A stretch of 64,000 nt of DNA from Mauremys mutica. Lineage: Eukaryota > Chordata > Testudines > Geoemydidae. The notes below the pieces were generated by a model that was given only the letters and a program-made list of their open reading frames with translations, was not told the origin of the DNA and ran no database searches. The DNA lies in NCBI RefSeq assembly GCF_020497125.1, contig NC_059093.1, forward strand, positions 22,317,301 to 22,381,300. Reading direction: 5' to 3'. The position numbers were made by a program, and so were the translations under genes. Of this stretch, positions 44,641 to 56,640 are shown piece by piece. Each line of letters begins with the position of its first letter. Positions within the stretch are counted from its first letter, which is position 1.

Positions 44641-45352
44641 TGTAGCAGGGTGAACCCCTGCTCCGGCCCTGAAGGGGTTAAAAACAGCCCTGGGAAGGGG
44701 CCGAGGCTCAAGAAAACAGCCTTTAGGCTGGGCGGATTCGGGAAGTAACTGGCTGCAGCTGGGGCCATGCCCCAAACTGAGGCCCAGAGCCTTATAAGAA
44801 GGCCAGGGAAGCCAGAAACTAAGACAGACAGTCTCCCTCTGCCTGTAGAGGGAGAAGGGCCTGACTGCAGGGAGCTAGAGACTGGATACCTGAGTGAAGC
44901 AGGGCTGGGGACAGGCTGAGGAGCTGGGGAGCTCTAGCCTGGAAAGCCCCAGGCTGTGGCCTAGCATTGGGCCAACAGGTACTGGGGGTTGCAGAGGGCA
45001 GCCCAGGGGTAGGCCAAGGCAGCAGGTCCAAACCCTCCTTGCCGGTGATGAGTAGGCTGATACTGCAGCCTGCCCCAGGGCGTGGGGCTAGACAATGACT
45101 GGCAGTAGCCATACACTGAGGCAAGGTGGGGATAGAGGGTGGGGGTTCCCCGAGGAGGGGAGACCCAGAAAGAAAGGGGTTACTGCCGGGGGCAGCACCC
45201 CATGTAAAAGGGCACCGGGTCCAGGGAGGGACATGGGGGGCTTGAGGACAGGCGGATCACCAGCCTGCAGAGGGCGCTCCAGAACTGGAACCGAGCTAAT
45301 TCCCAGAAGCACCAGTAGGAGGCGCCGCAGGGGTGAGTCCGGCCCGTCTACA
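44641..45352 (+). repeat. Solo LTR in retroviral pol, 5-bp TSD
   Basis: A 712-bp unit starting TGTAGCAGGGTG and ending CCCGTCTACA, flanked by the perfect 5-bp repeat CTCAC (44636-44640 and 45353-45357). A TATA-like CTTATAAGAAGG at about 44792 sets plus orientation. Internal genes were lost by recombination. Two more copies of this family occur on the minus strand (16725-17788 and 22498-22916). Confidence 0.9.
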
Positions 45353-45507
45353 CTCACCCTTGTGGCAATTATTAAAAGGCCCAGTGGGAGTGGGGAGAGG
45401 AGCAGGACACAGCTTTAAGGCTCTTCAAGCAAAAGGCTCTCACAACTCCAGCACTGCGCTTCCCTGATGAATCACAGCCTTTTGTTATTCGTTTGGCTGC
45501 CAACAAT

Positions 45508-45926
45508 CAGTGGCGTAGCCAGGTTTTCAGGGTAGGGGGAGCAAAAAACATAAAAGGCACCCTCCCTTAGGTCCCCCTCTGGCCACGCCCCCTTTGATCC
45601 CCCCTCTCTGTCCACGCCACCCAGACCAGATCCCCCTCTCCGCTCACCTTCGCTCCTGCACTTCCGAGCCGGCCTGCAGCCCCGCGGCTCCTCCGGCTGT
45701 GTGGTGGGCAGCGCCGGACGGCAGGCGCGGCTTCCAAGCTGGGCTGCCGCCCCGCGGGTCCTCTGGCTGAGTGGCAGCAGTGCGGCTGTCAGGCGCCGCT
45801 TCCGTGCCGGGCTGCCGCTGCCACCCCGCGGCTCCTCCGGCCGTGCGGCCGGCAGGCGCCACTTCCGCGCCTGCCGGCCTGAGCGGAAGCAGCTGCTTCC
45901 GCTGAATCCCACCAGCTATGCTACTG
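45508..45926 (+). mobile_element. hAT-type MITE in pol, 8-bp TSD
   Basis: A 419-bp GC-rich element with ends CAGTGGCGTAGCCAGG and the complement CAGTAGCATAGCTGG. It is flanked by the perfect duplication CCAACAAT (45500-45507 and 45927-45934). Non-coding, CpG-rich, with internal CCGCGGCTCCTCCGGC repeats. Confidence 0.9.
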
Positions 45927-46454
45927 CCAACAATACGGCCTTAGCTACGACACTGAGAAAGGAAAACTGGTTCCAGTACCATATGAATCCAGGAAGCTAC
46001 AAGGAGCTGAGATTAACTTTGACCCCTGTGAACACGAATGCCTGGCAGGTGTCTGGGCAGTGCAATCTTTCGAGCCACGCACAGGCACAGCTCCCATCAC
46101 TGTTCAGAGCACCCACACTCCACTAAAGTACATTTTGTCAGGAAAACTGATGGGAGGGAAAGTCTCCAACACCCGAATGGCACAATGGACTCTGATTTTA
46201 ATTAACAGAGGAATAACCACACAAACAGTATCTAAACCAGACATGCTAACACACACTTTAATTGAAAAAGGAACCCGACCTGACTGTCCAGAGATCACTC
46301 TGGAGCAAAGAATTGCTTTAGTAGAAGCACCTCCACTGGAGGAACTGGCTACGGTACGGCAAGAGAAGCATATTTGGTTCACTGATGAAAGTGCACTGGT
46401 AATAAATGGGGAAAAGTGTGTAAAATACGCAGCTATCAATTTAGATAAAGAAGT
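45927..46454 (+). pseudogene. Endogenous retrovirus relic: RT connection and RNase H start
   Basis: The plus frame 46060-46464 gives the pol region between RT and RNase H and then the first RNase H strand with its catalytic Asp (HIWFTDESALVI). The frame then breaks at the left end of the DIRS element. The rest of RNase H is at 53683-54130. Confidence 0.65.
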
Positions 46455-46887
46455 TCTTCTTTGAGTGCTTGCTCATATCCTTTCCAATTAGGGTGTGCGC
46501 GCTGCATGCACGATCGTCAGAAGATTTTTACCCTAGCAACACTCGGTGGGTCAGCTGAGGCGCCCCCTGGAGTGGCGCCTTTACGGTCAGACATCTACCC
46601 CATATACCCCAGCCGGCCCAGCGCCCCCTCAGTTCCTTCTTACCGCCGGTGCCAGTCATTGGAACTGTGGAGCGTGGCTTAGCTGACCTCCACTTCCCTG
46701 GCTTCTAGTGTAGCACTCGTTTAGAGCTGTACATCGTTATCGGTTCTTTAGTCGTAGTTAATAGTTATTGTTCTTAGTGTAAATAGTAGTTGGGGGTAAG
46801 GGGCTTCTCCCCTTCCCCAACCCTCCGGTACCCGGGCTGATAGCTAGGTCTCCGGGTTTCAAACCGTGCTCGGCCTGCCTTAAGCCA

Positions 46888-48016
46888 ATGCCTACGGGAG
46901 AGCCACACGACTCTTGCTTGAAGTGCCTGGGGGAATCCCATCAACCCGAGAAGTGGAGCAGTTGTGAGGCATTCAAGCCTCGGACTAAAAAGGAGTGGGA
47001 CTTTCGCCTGAAGCAGCTCCTTATGGAAGCGGCGCTCAGCCCGATGTCCTCAGCTCCGCGCCGAGACCCGGCACTGACTTTGTCGGTTCGAAGCACGCCT
47101 GCGGCACCAAAAGGGTCAGCACCATGTCTGGACACCGGCAAAGACTCCTGGCACCGGACGTCTCTGGCACCTCTATCAGCGCAGCGGCGCTCGCTGTTCC
47201 CGGGACCGATGAAGCAGCACAAACAACCTGCTGCCCCCTTGTGGTTGCTGGCACTGCCTGTGCCTCTCTCGGAGTCGTGTCCCGTGTTGGACTGGTCCGC
47301 AAGGGCACCAACCCCAGTACTGTTGACTCTGACACCACAAGGGCCGTCGAGTCCAGTGCACATAGGCTCCCCAGTGCGTACCGTGGTCAAGCTTGGGCTG
47401 CCATCCACTCCAGAGACTTTCTCCATGGCACGAGACCTGATTGTGCTCACCGGTGCAAGCTGTTCCCTCAAAAGGAAAGCCCTCCATGCTACATCCTCTG
47501 TGGCACAATGAGACAGGACAGCACCGATCCCGGTCCCACTCCTGATCACGGTCCTGATCCAGATGCTGGTCTCGTTCATGGCACCGCTCGTAGTCCCAGC
47601 ACTGATCACCATCTCCACACCGGTCGCACTCGTGGTGCCTCTCTGCCTCGCGAATATCTACCTCCCAGTACCGTCGGTACCGGTCCAGCTCCTGGCACCG
47701 ATCCCGACACCGGTCCGAGTGCCGATCTACTCGGAGTTGATCCTGGCACCCTTCCACCCATTTATTTGGGTGCAAAATTTACTCTACTGGCGATTTGCAG
47801 CTCAGAGTGGCTAACCAGCAGGCCCTCTTGAGCTGCTACAATTATAATACCTGGAACTCCATGCAAAAGTTCAGGAGTCTAGGGAGGAGTTCGGGGCCCT
47901 ATTAGAGGAGGGCATAAAGGTAGCCAGAACATCTCTGCAAGCCTCAATAGATGCGGCAGACTCAACGGCTAGGACTCTAGCCTGGGGCATACAGGTCTCC
48001 GGTTTCCCATTGGAAC
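46888..48016 (+). pseudogene. DIRS gag-like protein
   Basis: Starts MPTGEPHDSCLKCLGESHQP, with a CxxC...H-type zinc-knuckle start (C-L-K-C-L-G-E-S-H) followed by C in SCEAF, the usual N-terminus of DIRS gag. A basic helix (FKPRTKKEWDFRLKQLL) comes next, then low-complexity Pro/Ser/Thr sequence. The frame shifts several times after about 47500, and the host frame around 47830-48010 (SLQASIDAADSTARTLAWGI) is cut by MITEs at 48017. Confidence 0.65.
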
Positions 48017-48456
48017 CAGGGCCAGTGCAAGGAAGTTTCGTGCCCTAGGCGAAACTTCCACCTTGTGCCCCCCGCCAGCCCTGCGGCATCTCCCCGCCCT
48101 CCCTCCCGCACTGATGTGCCCCCCCCCATGGCAGCTCCCTCCCCCGCCCTGAGGCATCCCCCGCCACTGCAGCTTCCCATCCCCCGGGGAGCCGTGCAGG
48201 ACCTCCCCACCCCAGCTCACCTCTGCTTCACCTCCTTCCCGACCACACTGCCCCCGCTCTAATTCTCCTCCTGGGCTTGCGGCGCCAAAGAGCTGATTGG
48301 CGCTGCAAGTCTGGGAGGCAGGAGAAGTGGAGCAGCGACCGTGCGCTCAGGGAGGAACCGCTGTAAAAAAAAATTGGGGGCACCGCTTTTTGGCGCCCCC
48401 AAATCTTGGTGCCCTAGGCAACCACCTAGTTCGCCTTAATTGTAGCACCGGCCCTG
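48017..48456 (+). mobile_element. hAT-type MITE in DIRS
   Basis: Starts CAGGGCCAGTGCAAGG and ends TAGCACCGGCCCTG. Inner inverted words CCCTAGGCGAAACTT and GTGCCCTAGGCAACC lie near the two ends. Flanking 8-mers do not match, probably because the neighbouring insertion disturbed one side. Confidence 0.7.
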
Positions 48457-49254
48457 GGTGATGGGGTTGGGAGGTGTCCGGCTCAGAGGGGCTGGGCTCA
48501 GAGCTGAGGGGCTGGGCTCAGAGCTGGGGGTCAGGGCTGGGGGGATGGGGTCGGGGGGCTGCCTGGCTCAGAGGGGCTGGGCTCGGAGCTGGGGGTCAGG
48601 GCTGTGGGGAGGATGGGGTCAGGGGGGTGCCCGGCCCCAGCCCCTTACCATGTTGCTTAATCCCTCTCCCAGGAGCCTCCGACATACTTGTAGGGCAGGG
48701 GAAGCCTCCAACATATTTGTGAGGCCCAAGGCCTGGGGCAAATTGCCACACTTGCCCCCCTTGCCCCCCGGGCAGCCCTGAACTCAGATATCAGGCATGA
48801 CAGAGGCTGGAGCAGGGAGAGGGGGCACTGGGGCAGCTCAGCTCTGCATGCTGCCATCCTCTCCAGCTGCCCACACACAAGGAGAGCAGGAGCAAGGACC
48901 AGCCAAGGACCAAGGGGGCAGGAGTACAGGCGCCTGAGGCCAAGCTGTGGGGAAGCGCTTACCTTGCCCAACGCACTGTCGTCGGGGTCCTCTTCCTTCC
49001 TCCGCTCCACCAGACTGCCACCTGAGGCTCTTTTGATTTCCGTGCCCCCCGCTGGGGCTGAGCCAGGAGGCAGCTGCCCCTTTCCTCCAGAAGCCTGTCA
49101 CCGGGCTCCTGCCATGTGCACTAAGCAGGGCTGCGCAACTCTGCCCAGCCGCCAGCACCCCCGCCGGCAATGAGAAAAATTGCATGGGATGGAGCGGCCG
49201 CTGTGCTGGGAGGGAGAGAGAGTTCCCCTGGATCAGTGCGCCGCCGGCAGCCCG
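48457..49254. mobile_element. Composite insertion in DIRS gag region
   Basis: 48457-48780 consists of GGGGCTGGGCTCAGAGCTGG repeats and ends with GGGCAGCCCTG, a hAT-like terminus in inverted form. 48781-49254 is further non-DIRS sequence without a recognised family. The order of events is unclear. Confidence 0.4.
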
Positions 49255-49470
49255 AACCCCTGGGCTGCCTGCCAGTGGTGGCACGCTGACTCGAAGAACC
49301 CCTGGGCTGCCTCTCGGCGGCGGCGCGCTGACCCGGGGAACCCCTGGGCTGGCTGCCGGCGGCGGAGCGCTGACCCGGGGAACCCCTGGGCTGGCTGCCG
49401 CCGGCGGCGCACTGACCCGGGGAACCCCTGGGCTGGCTGCCGGCGGCAGCGCGCTGACCCGGGGAACCTA
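49255..49470. repeat. 42-bp tandem repeat, five units
   Basis: AACCCCTGGGCTG begins units at 49255, 49297, 49339, 49381 and 49423, exactly 42 bp apart. Units contain GGCTGCCGGCGGCGG and GCTGACCCGGGG. Because 42 is a multiple of three, all frames stay open; this is not evidence of a gene. Confidence 0.9.
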
Positions 49471-51830
49471 GACTTCAGAGTCTGAAGGAGAACTGGGCCA
49501 TCATGCGTTCACTGGGCACGCTTACCCCAGTGACGCAATGTAGGCCCTTCCCACCCTAACCGCAGCGCACCTACCCTAATCCCCGACCGAGACAGGACTT
49601 CTCTAGAAGACACGGCCAGGGTGGTAGGTGGAGACAGTCTGGTCCTCAGATGGGCCAGAACCAGGCTCCCATCCCAAACCATTGGCAGGGTCCAAACAAA
49701 ATTTTTGAAGGTGCGCCTGAGGGTGGAGCACCAGTCTCCTTCTAGGATCCTTCTCCACCTTTCAACAACCGCCTCTCCTATTTCCTCCATGCATGGTCCC
49801 ATATAACATCAGACCACTGAGTCCTACGTACGGTAGAAAGTGGATACCTCCTTCAATTTTCTCCCCCCTTCAGGGACCCTTCTCATGAGCAACTCCTTCT
49901 ACAGCAGGTGTGAACGCTCCTAGCTGTCGGAGCTATAGAGGAGGTTCCAAAGGAACTGAGGGGTAGGGGGTTTCACTCATGTTATTTCCTAGTCCCCAAG
50001 GCAAAGGGAGGGCTATGGCCCATCCTAGACCTGCACGGACTCAACAAATCCATGGTAAGGTTGAAGTTCCGCATGGTTTCCCTGGGGACCATTATTCCTT
50101 CCCTGGATCCTGGAGACTGGTATGCCGCCCTTGACATGAAGGATGCGTACTTCCACATAGTCATTTACCTGCCACACAGGCATTTCCTTCACTTTGTGGT
50201 CAACCAACAGCACTTCCAATTTACCGTCCTTCCCTTCGGCCTATCTACAGCACCAAGGGTCTTTACAAAGTGTATGGCCTTCGTAGCTGCCTCATGCCAT
50301 CAACATCAGATCCAAGCTGTCGTGGAAAAAGCCACCCATGCAGTGATTTTAGTTCAGAGACTCAAGCCTGAGGCCCGTTTATTAACACATACCAACGCGT
50401 TGGGGGTAGCAGCTTTGATACTGCGCCCTTGAAGTAAGGCACATCTTAGCTTTTAAAGGTTAAAACCGCAAACAAATTACACATACTTGAGTAATAATTA
50501 CCTTATTTGGAATACAATGTAAAATTAATACAGGTCAAGAGTTAGGGTCTTTTCGGTACTTTCCAGCACCCTTTTGCAACCTTGTCTTATATGGATGTAC
50601 TTGGAGTTAGGGTCTTTCTGGTACTTTCCAGCACTGCTACAACCTTGCCTTTTACAGGGTGCAATTACATAATTGCCTTTCACAGGCTACAGTTACACAG
50701 TGGGCGTAGTTACACAAATAGGGTAGGGGGAGGCATGGTTACTCATTTTAGATGATTGCTTCACATTGATTGCTTCACACAAGTGGTTATTATATTTCAA
50801 AAGCAGTAGGCAGATACTGCAAATTATTCTTGTTGCTGGGGCTTTTTCACCCTCCTCCTTTTCGGTCCCCCTTCCCTCCCTGTGTTTCAACCTCTGGTTG
50901 CCACTGTCAGGGAGCACAACACTTAGCTTGGTTCAGGCTTGAGCCTGTTAGCCGCAGGGCGGGCCTAGACCAAGAAGAAAAACTTAGATTAATAGGGCTA
51001 GCTTAATTTTCCCCCACAAAGTGTTTCCATACCTCGACGACTGGCTCATTCAGGGTCGATCCAAGGACCAGGTGCAATCTCATGTCCAGTTCTCCATGAG
51101 CTTGTTCAGATAGCTGGGCCTGCTGTTCAATGTCGAAAAGTCCATTTTGGAGCCGACCCAAAGAATAGACTTCATCGGAGCGGTCCTAGACTCAAGACTC
51201 GCCCATGTGTGCCAGCACACGGGCATTTTCATTCCATGGCGAGCATTATCCATGGCCTCCAAAGCTTCTTGACCTCGACAGCACGGACGTGCCTCGGTCT
51301 CCTGGGACACATGGCATCTTGTACCATTGTGACCAGACATGCCAGACTGCCTCCATCCACTTCAGGCCTGGCTCTCAACCGTATATTGCCCAGGCCGGGA
51401 CAATATGGACACAGTGGTCACGGTACCGCCGGAAGTCTTAACCTCCCTGGACTGGTGACTGAACCCCAACTCAGTACGTGAAGGGGAACCATTCCATGCC
51501 CCACAGCCCTCCCTGGCCCTAACCACGGATGCATCATCTTTGGGTTGGGGCACTCACCTTGTGGACCTTCACACACAAGGCCTTTGGTCCACACAAGAGA
51601 TCCCTGCACATCAATGTATGGAAGCTGAGAGCACTGGCGTGTCAAGTGTTCCACAAGCACCTTCAGGGCCGTTGTGTTGCAGTTTTCACAGACAACACAA
51701 CGGCCACGTTTTATATCAACAAACAAGGGGGAGCACATTCGTCCCCCGTTGGTCATGAAGCCATTCACCTGTGGGAATTCTGCATAGCCCACTCGATCGA
51801 CCTGGTGGCGTAGTTTCTCCCAGGAGTCAA
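49471..51830 (+). pseudogene. DIRS reverse transcriptase and RNase H
   Basis: The RT starts near 49985 with FLVPKAKGG and 'ILDLHGLNK'. Then come LDPGDWYAALDMKDAYFHI (first catalytic Asp region), VLPFGLSTAPRVFTK, and, after an inserted LTR, YLDDWLIQG with an intact Y-L-D-D box at 51030-51041. The thumb and connection follow (IDFIGAVLDS). RNase H lies at about 51500-51830: LTTDASSLGWGTHL carries the first Asp, VFTDNTTATFYINKQGG the third block. A stop at about 51814 and several frameshifts break it. Confidence 0.8.
50318..51018 (-). repeat. Solo LTR inside DIRS RT
   Basis: 701 bp starting TGTCGTGGAAAAAG and ending CCCCCACA. The plus-sense GTTTATTAAC near the left end is a minus-sense poly(A) region. 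Flanks AAGC and AAGT nearly match. The RT frame (QIQ ... VFPYLDDW) continues across it. Confidence 0.7.
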
Positions 51831-52095
51831 GAACACCTTGGCGGACCGCCTCAGCAGATCCTTCCAGGCTCATGAGTGGTCGATTCGCCCAGACGTCATC
51901 CACTCTGTTTTCCAGAAGTGGCGGTTTCCCCAGATAGACCTATTCGCCTCTTGTGAGAATCGGAAGTGCCAGGTGTTCTGCTCTCTCCAGGGATGCTCCC
52001 CAGTTTCCCTGTCAGACACCTTCCTGATACCGTGGAAAGACCACCTGTGTTATCCCTCTTCTCCATTCCCATGAGTCCCCAGGGTCCTTCTCAAG

Positions 52096-53310
52096 TTGTC
52101 CAGGGACAGGGCCTGCTTAATTTTGATCACCCTGGCATGGCCCAGGCAGCATTGGTATACCACTCTCCTCGATCTGTCAGTGACCAATTCCACTTCCGTT
52201 GTGGCTGGACCTGATCACTCAGGAACATGGACGATTCTGTCATCCCGACCTGCAACCCCTCCACCTCACAAAGTGGATGCTGCATGGCTAACTCAATCTG
52301 AGCTACATTGCTCCCGCTCGGTGCAGCAGGTTCTTTTGGGTAGCAGAAAGCCCTCTACCAGGTCCACGTATTTGGCCAAGTGGAAGCGTTTTTCCTGCTG
52401 GTGTGCTCTGAGCAATACTACCCCCCTGGAGGCATCAGTACCTACCATCTGAGACTCTCTCTTGTCCTTGAAACAGCAGAGCCTAGCAGTTTTATCCATC
52501 AGAGTACACCTAGCAGCGATTTCAACCTTTCACCCGGGCGAAAATGGGCTCTCGGTCTTCTCCAATCCCATGGTCAGCAGGTTCCTCAAGGGTTTAGAAC
52601 ATCTGTACCCACAAATTCGGCATCCGGCCACTACGTGGGACCTCAGCCTGGTCCTATCCAGACTCATGGGTGCCGCATTCGAGCCAATGGCCACCTGCTT
52701 GCTCCTGTACCATTCCTGGAAGACAGCCTTCCTCATAGCTATCACCTCGGCGAGATGTGTGTTGGAGCTTAGAGCCCTCACGTCGGACCCACCATATACG
52801 ATGTTCCATAAGGACAAGGTACAGCTGCGACCACACCCTGCCTTCCTTCCTAAGGTGGTGTCTGCCTTCCATGTCAACCAAGACATCTTCCTCCCGGTCT
52901 TCTATCCGAAGCCGCACACTTCTCGACAGGAACAACAGCTGCACTCCCTAGACGTTCGCAGGGCCCTCACCTTTTACATCGAACGAACAAAACCTTTTAG
53001 GAGGACATCCCAGCTGTTCGTAGCTGTGGCAGACCACCCAGCGCATCTCGTCCTGGATCACATCATGCATCCATGCGTGCTATGACTTGGATGGTGTCCC
53101 AATTACGCACCTTACTGCCCACTCTACTTGGGCTCAAGCTTTGTCCTCCGCCTTCCTGGCTCATGTACCCATATAGGAAATATGTAGGGCGGCAACTTGG
53201 TCATCGGTATATGCTTTTGCTTCCCACTATTCACTAGTCCAGCAGTCAAGAGGTGACGCGGCACTTGGCTCAGTGGTTCTGCACTCCGCGACATCTCACT
53301 CCGACCCCAC
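52096..53310 (+). pseudogene. DIRS tyrosine recombinase
   Basis: An N-terminal SAM-like part (SRKPSTRSTYLAKWKRF) is followed by the catalytic domain: FLIAITSARCVLELRAL holds the first catalytic Arg region (S-A-R), and the main frame is open to 53085. After a frameshift the box II region reads AHSTWAQALSSAFL, where the H-x-x-R motif has Trp in place of Arg. The FASHY word follows with the nucleophilic Tyr still present. The Arg loss and the frameshift each would stop recombination. Confidence 0.8.
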
Positions 53311-53380
53311 CGGCTAGGTAAGGCTTGAGAGTCACCTAACTGGAATCAATATGAGCAAGCACTCGAAGAAGAAAAGACGG

Positions 53381-53680
53381 TTACTCACCTTTGTAACTGT
53401 TGTTCTTCGAGATGTGTTGCTCATATCCATTCCAAATCTGCCCTCCTTCCCCTCTGTCGGAGTAGCCGGCAAGAAGGAACTGAGGGGGCTCTGGGACCGC
53501 TGGGGTATATATCCGGCACCATAAGGTGCCACTCTAGGGGGTGCCTCAGCTGACTCACCGAGTGTTGCTAGGGTAAAAATCTTACGACGATCGTGCATGC
53601 AGCGTGCATACACCCTAATAGGAATGAATATGAGCAACACATCTCAAAGAACAACAGTTACAAAGGTGAGTAATCGTCTT
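53381..53680. repeat. DIRS right terminal palindrome
   Basis: GTTACTCACCTTTGTAACTG and GTTCTTCGAGATGTGTTGCT (53381-53430) recur inverted as AGCAACACATCTCAAAGAAC and CAGTTACAAAGGTGAGTAA (53632-53670). With the terminal inverted repeat inside, the right end can fold on itself, as DIRS circles require. Confidence 0.85.
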
Positions 53681-53682
53681 TT

Positions 53683-54300
53683 ATGCAGGGCCAGCTGGAC
53701 CATGGGTCAGCCCAACATGCTGCACTGAATGCAATTTATCAGGTTCTGAAACAATATAAGCATTCCCCACGACCAGTATCTATTTATGCTGATAGCTACT
53801 TTTGTGTAAAGGGAATTCAGTTCTGGATGCAGGACTGGAAAAGAAATGAGTGGAAGGCGGCAGATGGCAAAGATATTGCATCTCTAGATGAATGGAGGTG
53901 GATTTATCAGTGGGTAACAGAGAATCCTAAGCAACTGAAAATCCGGCATGTACAAGCCCATAACAAAAGAACAAGCGCGGAAGCCACCTGGAACAGTCGG
54001 GGAGATAACACAGCCCAGCAACACAGTATAGCAGTTGTAACTAGAAGCCAAGCTAAAGGCATCCCTACTGAGGCCCCTGAACCAACGGATGACGCTCTAA
54101 ATCCCCGAACTCCAGGAAAGGAGGAGAGGCAGTAACTGATTCATGTAGCCCATCAGTTCATGCAGGAGGGAGTAAAGGGAACCTTGAATGGGGTGAAACA
54201 AGTTGCAGAATGGAAAACCCTGGAGGAGGATGTTAGAACATGAGTAAGGAATTGTATACGGTGTGCACAGCATAAAGCACAGCCTCCTCATTGGCAACCC
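53683..54300 (+). pseudogene. Endogenous retrovirus relic: RNase H end and integrase start
   Basis: The frame 53683-54135 continues RNase H after DIRS: an H-x-A helix (GSAQHAALNAIYQVLK), a catalytic Asp in SIYADSYFCVKG and a C-terminal helix region (IRHVQAHNKRTSAEATWNSR). 54130-54300 has an H-x-H-like start (LIHVAHQFMQEG) and 'RNCIRCAQHK', the C-x2-C of the integrase zinc-binding domain. The catalytic integrase core does not follow; the sequence becomes frameshifted and env-like. Confidence 0.7.
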
Positions 54301-55385
54301 ATGATGCCCCAACAGAGACTCGGGCCCTGGCATTGATTTTATTGACAAGTACAAGGTTTGGCAATCCCTGTTCTTGGGGGCCTGTGTCCCCCAGACATTT
54401 CAAGATGTTTTGGGAAAGCCCACTGCCATCTCCCCCCGATAACGGATACCTCCACTCTAGCCAATCAAGTGTGGATCCCCATCCAGGAACTGGGAATTCC
54501 CTTAGAATGGTATGATAAAAAACACAAATTGAATTCTGAAGCCTCAAGGGAATACTGAGATCTATGCCTGGGAAGGGGATGTGGGACTCAAGGTTCACCT
54601 TACAAACATCACAGGAATACCAAACCAATGGGAAATAGGGGTGGGGACACCACCTGGAATGCCTGTTACCCATGATGACCATATCAGTGGGATGAGCCTG
54701 TTAAGACAGGAACAATACTAACTGTCATAGCAGGATCCTGTCCAATACCTAACGGACATTCAAACCTTTGGTTCCCAGACACATGTACTAAGATTTGGAC
54801 CAAAGATATGACGTTTGGACCAAAGAAGCTCTGATCAGGATGAAGAAGCCCAAGTTGTTTATAACTCAAAGTGACCCTATAAGGGTCCTTCTAAATCCAT
54901 TGCTAGTAGAGATTAGATTTTATATGCATTGGACCCAGTTAAATGTGTCAAGAGTGGAGCCAAAATGTTTGCCCTATGCCCTTCCTCTTTTGAAAGCATG
55001 GATAAAGACACACCGAAGCCCCTATGGCCGAACCAGGCGAGATGTAGCAGATACGATATTAGGAGGGGTTGGCTTTGGAACGAGGATTATGAATATGGTA
55101 GATTTAGAAGTAATTAAGAAATAAATTGAGGCCTTATCACAATTACAGGAGTCTCTTATAGACACACAGGCAGATGCTAATGTGGATTTGGTGCAAACAG
55201 GCCTAGGCAATCTGAAAGCAACATGGACTTTGTGGAAATGGTTAAACACCACCACCAGGATGGAACTGGGAAATAAAACTGCCTTGGCTATGGGATGGAC
55301 TGAAATGCAAATTCTTAGTTTAGCATCACTTGAATATGCAACGTTCTGGGTAAGGGTAAGTTTTAGGATAAGCTATAATGTCTAT
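54301..55385 (+). pseudogene. Endogenous retrovirus relic: env remnant
   Basis: 54301-54790 is heavily shifted and unassigned. From about 54795 an env-like region is readable: a basic cleavage-like word (GRTRRDVAD, near 55030) is followed by the hydrophobic glycine-rich segment TILGGVGFGTRIMN, in the manner of a fusion peptide, then a helical stretch (QLQESLIDTQADANVDL) that continues in another frame. The membrane anchor is not clear and several stops occur. The region ends at the next LTR start. Confidence 0.55.
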
Positions 55386-55745
55386 GTAACAGAGTGCTGG
55401 CCAGGAGACCTGGCCAGGCCCCTGTTAGCCCCAGCTCCCATTAAGGGGAATTAATTGGAGCTGGCAGGGTGTGGTTCATTGCCGGGCTAAGGAAGGAACA
55501 CCTGTGGGTTTTATGGCCCGTCATCAGCAGGAGCAGACACAGCAGGCCCTGCAGAACTTCCAGCAGGCCCATCAAGCGGAGAGATAGGCCTTTCTGGCCT
55601 GGCAGGAGGAACAGCAGCAGAGCCTGCAGGATTTTATCCGCGAGCAGACCAGCGTATAGGGGCAACACACGAGTGGCCAGGCCCAGCCGCACCGCAGAGG
55701 AGCCAACAGACACAAAGGGAGAGGTTTGGGTTGGATGGTGGGGGG
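55386..55745 (+). mobile_element. LTR-retrotransposon fragment (LTR start plus gag-like)
   Basis: TGTAACAGAGTGCTGGCCAG begins an LTR resembling the one at 57173-57539. After about 120 bp it passes into a Gln/Glu-rich frame (MARHQQEQTQQALQNFQQAH) typical of Ty3/Gypsy gag starts, with stops at about 55585 and 55656. It is internally deleted and ends at the UBE2E-type pseudogene. Confidence 0.5.

Positions 55746-56640
<895 letters not shown>

Larger units (their letters stand above)
46455..53680 (+). mobile_element. DIRS-type tyrosine-recombinase retrotransposon
   Basis: DIRS elements copy through RNA but integrate with a tyrosine recombinase instead of an integrase, leaving no target duplication. 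Seen here: inverted terminal repeats (left 46466-46590, right 53500-53630; shared words TTTTTACCCTAGCAACACTC and its complement), a gag-like start, RT/RNase H, then a recombinase, all on the plus strand. It lies within the RNase H region of the plus-strand retrovirus, whose frame continues on both sides. Insertions within it: MITEs at 48017-49470 and a solo LTR at 50318-51018. Frameshifts and a changed recombinase residue make it inactive. Confidence 0.85.

Noticed and set aside
46941..47775. Long minus-strand frames opposite the DIRS gag.
   Set aside because: They overlap the plus-strand gag frame, are rich in Arg/Cys/Asp repeats from antisense reading, and match no domain.
49184..49485. 95-101 codon repeat protein.
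   Set aside because: The 42-bp tandem repeat opens every frame. It lies in a MITE cluster inside DIRS and has no gene context.
53332..53640. 102-codon minus-strand frame over the DIRS right end.
   Set aside because: It arises from the terminal inverted repeat, which mirrors the left-end frame at 46461-46682. Not a gene.
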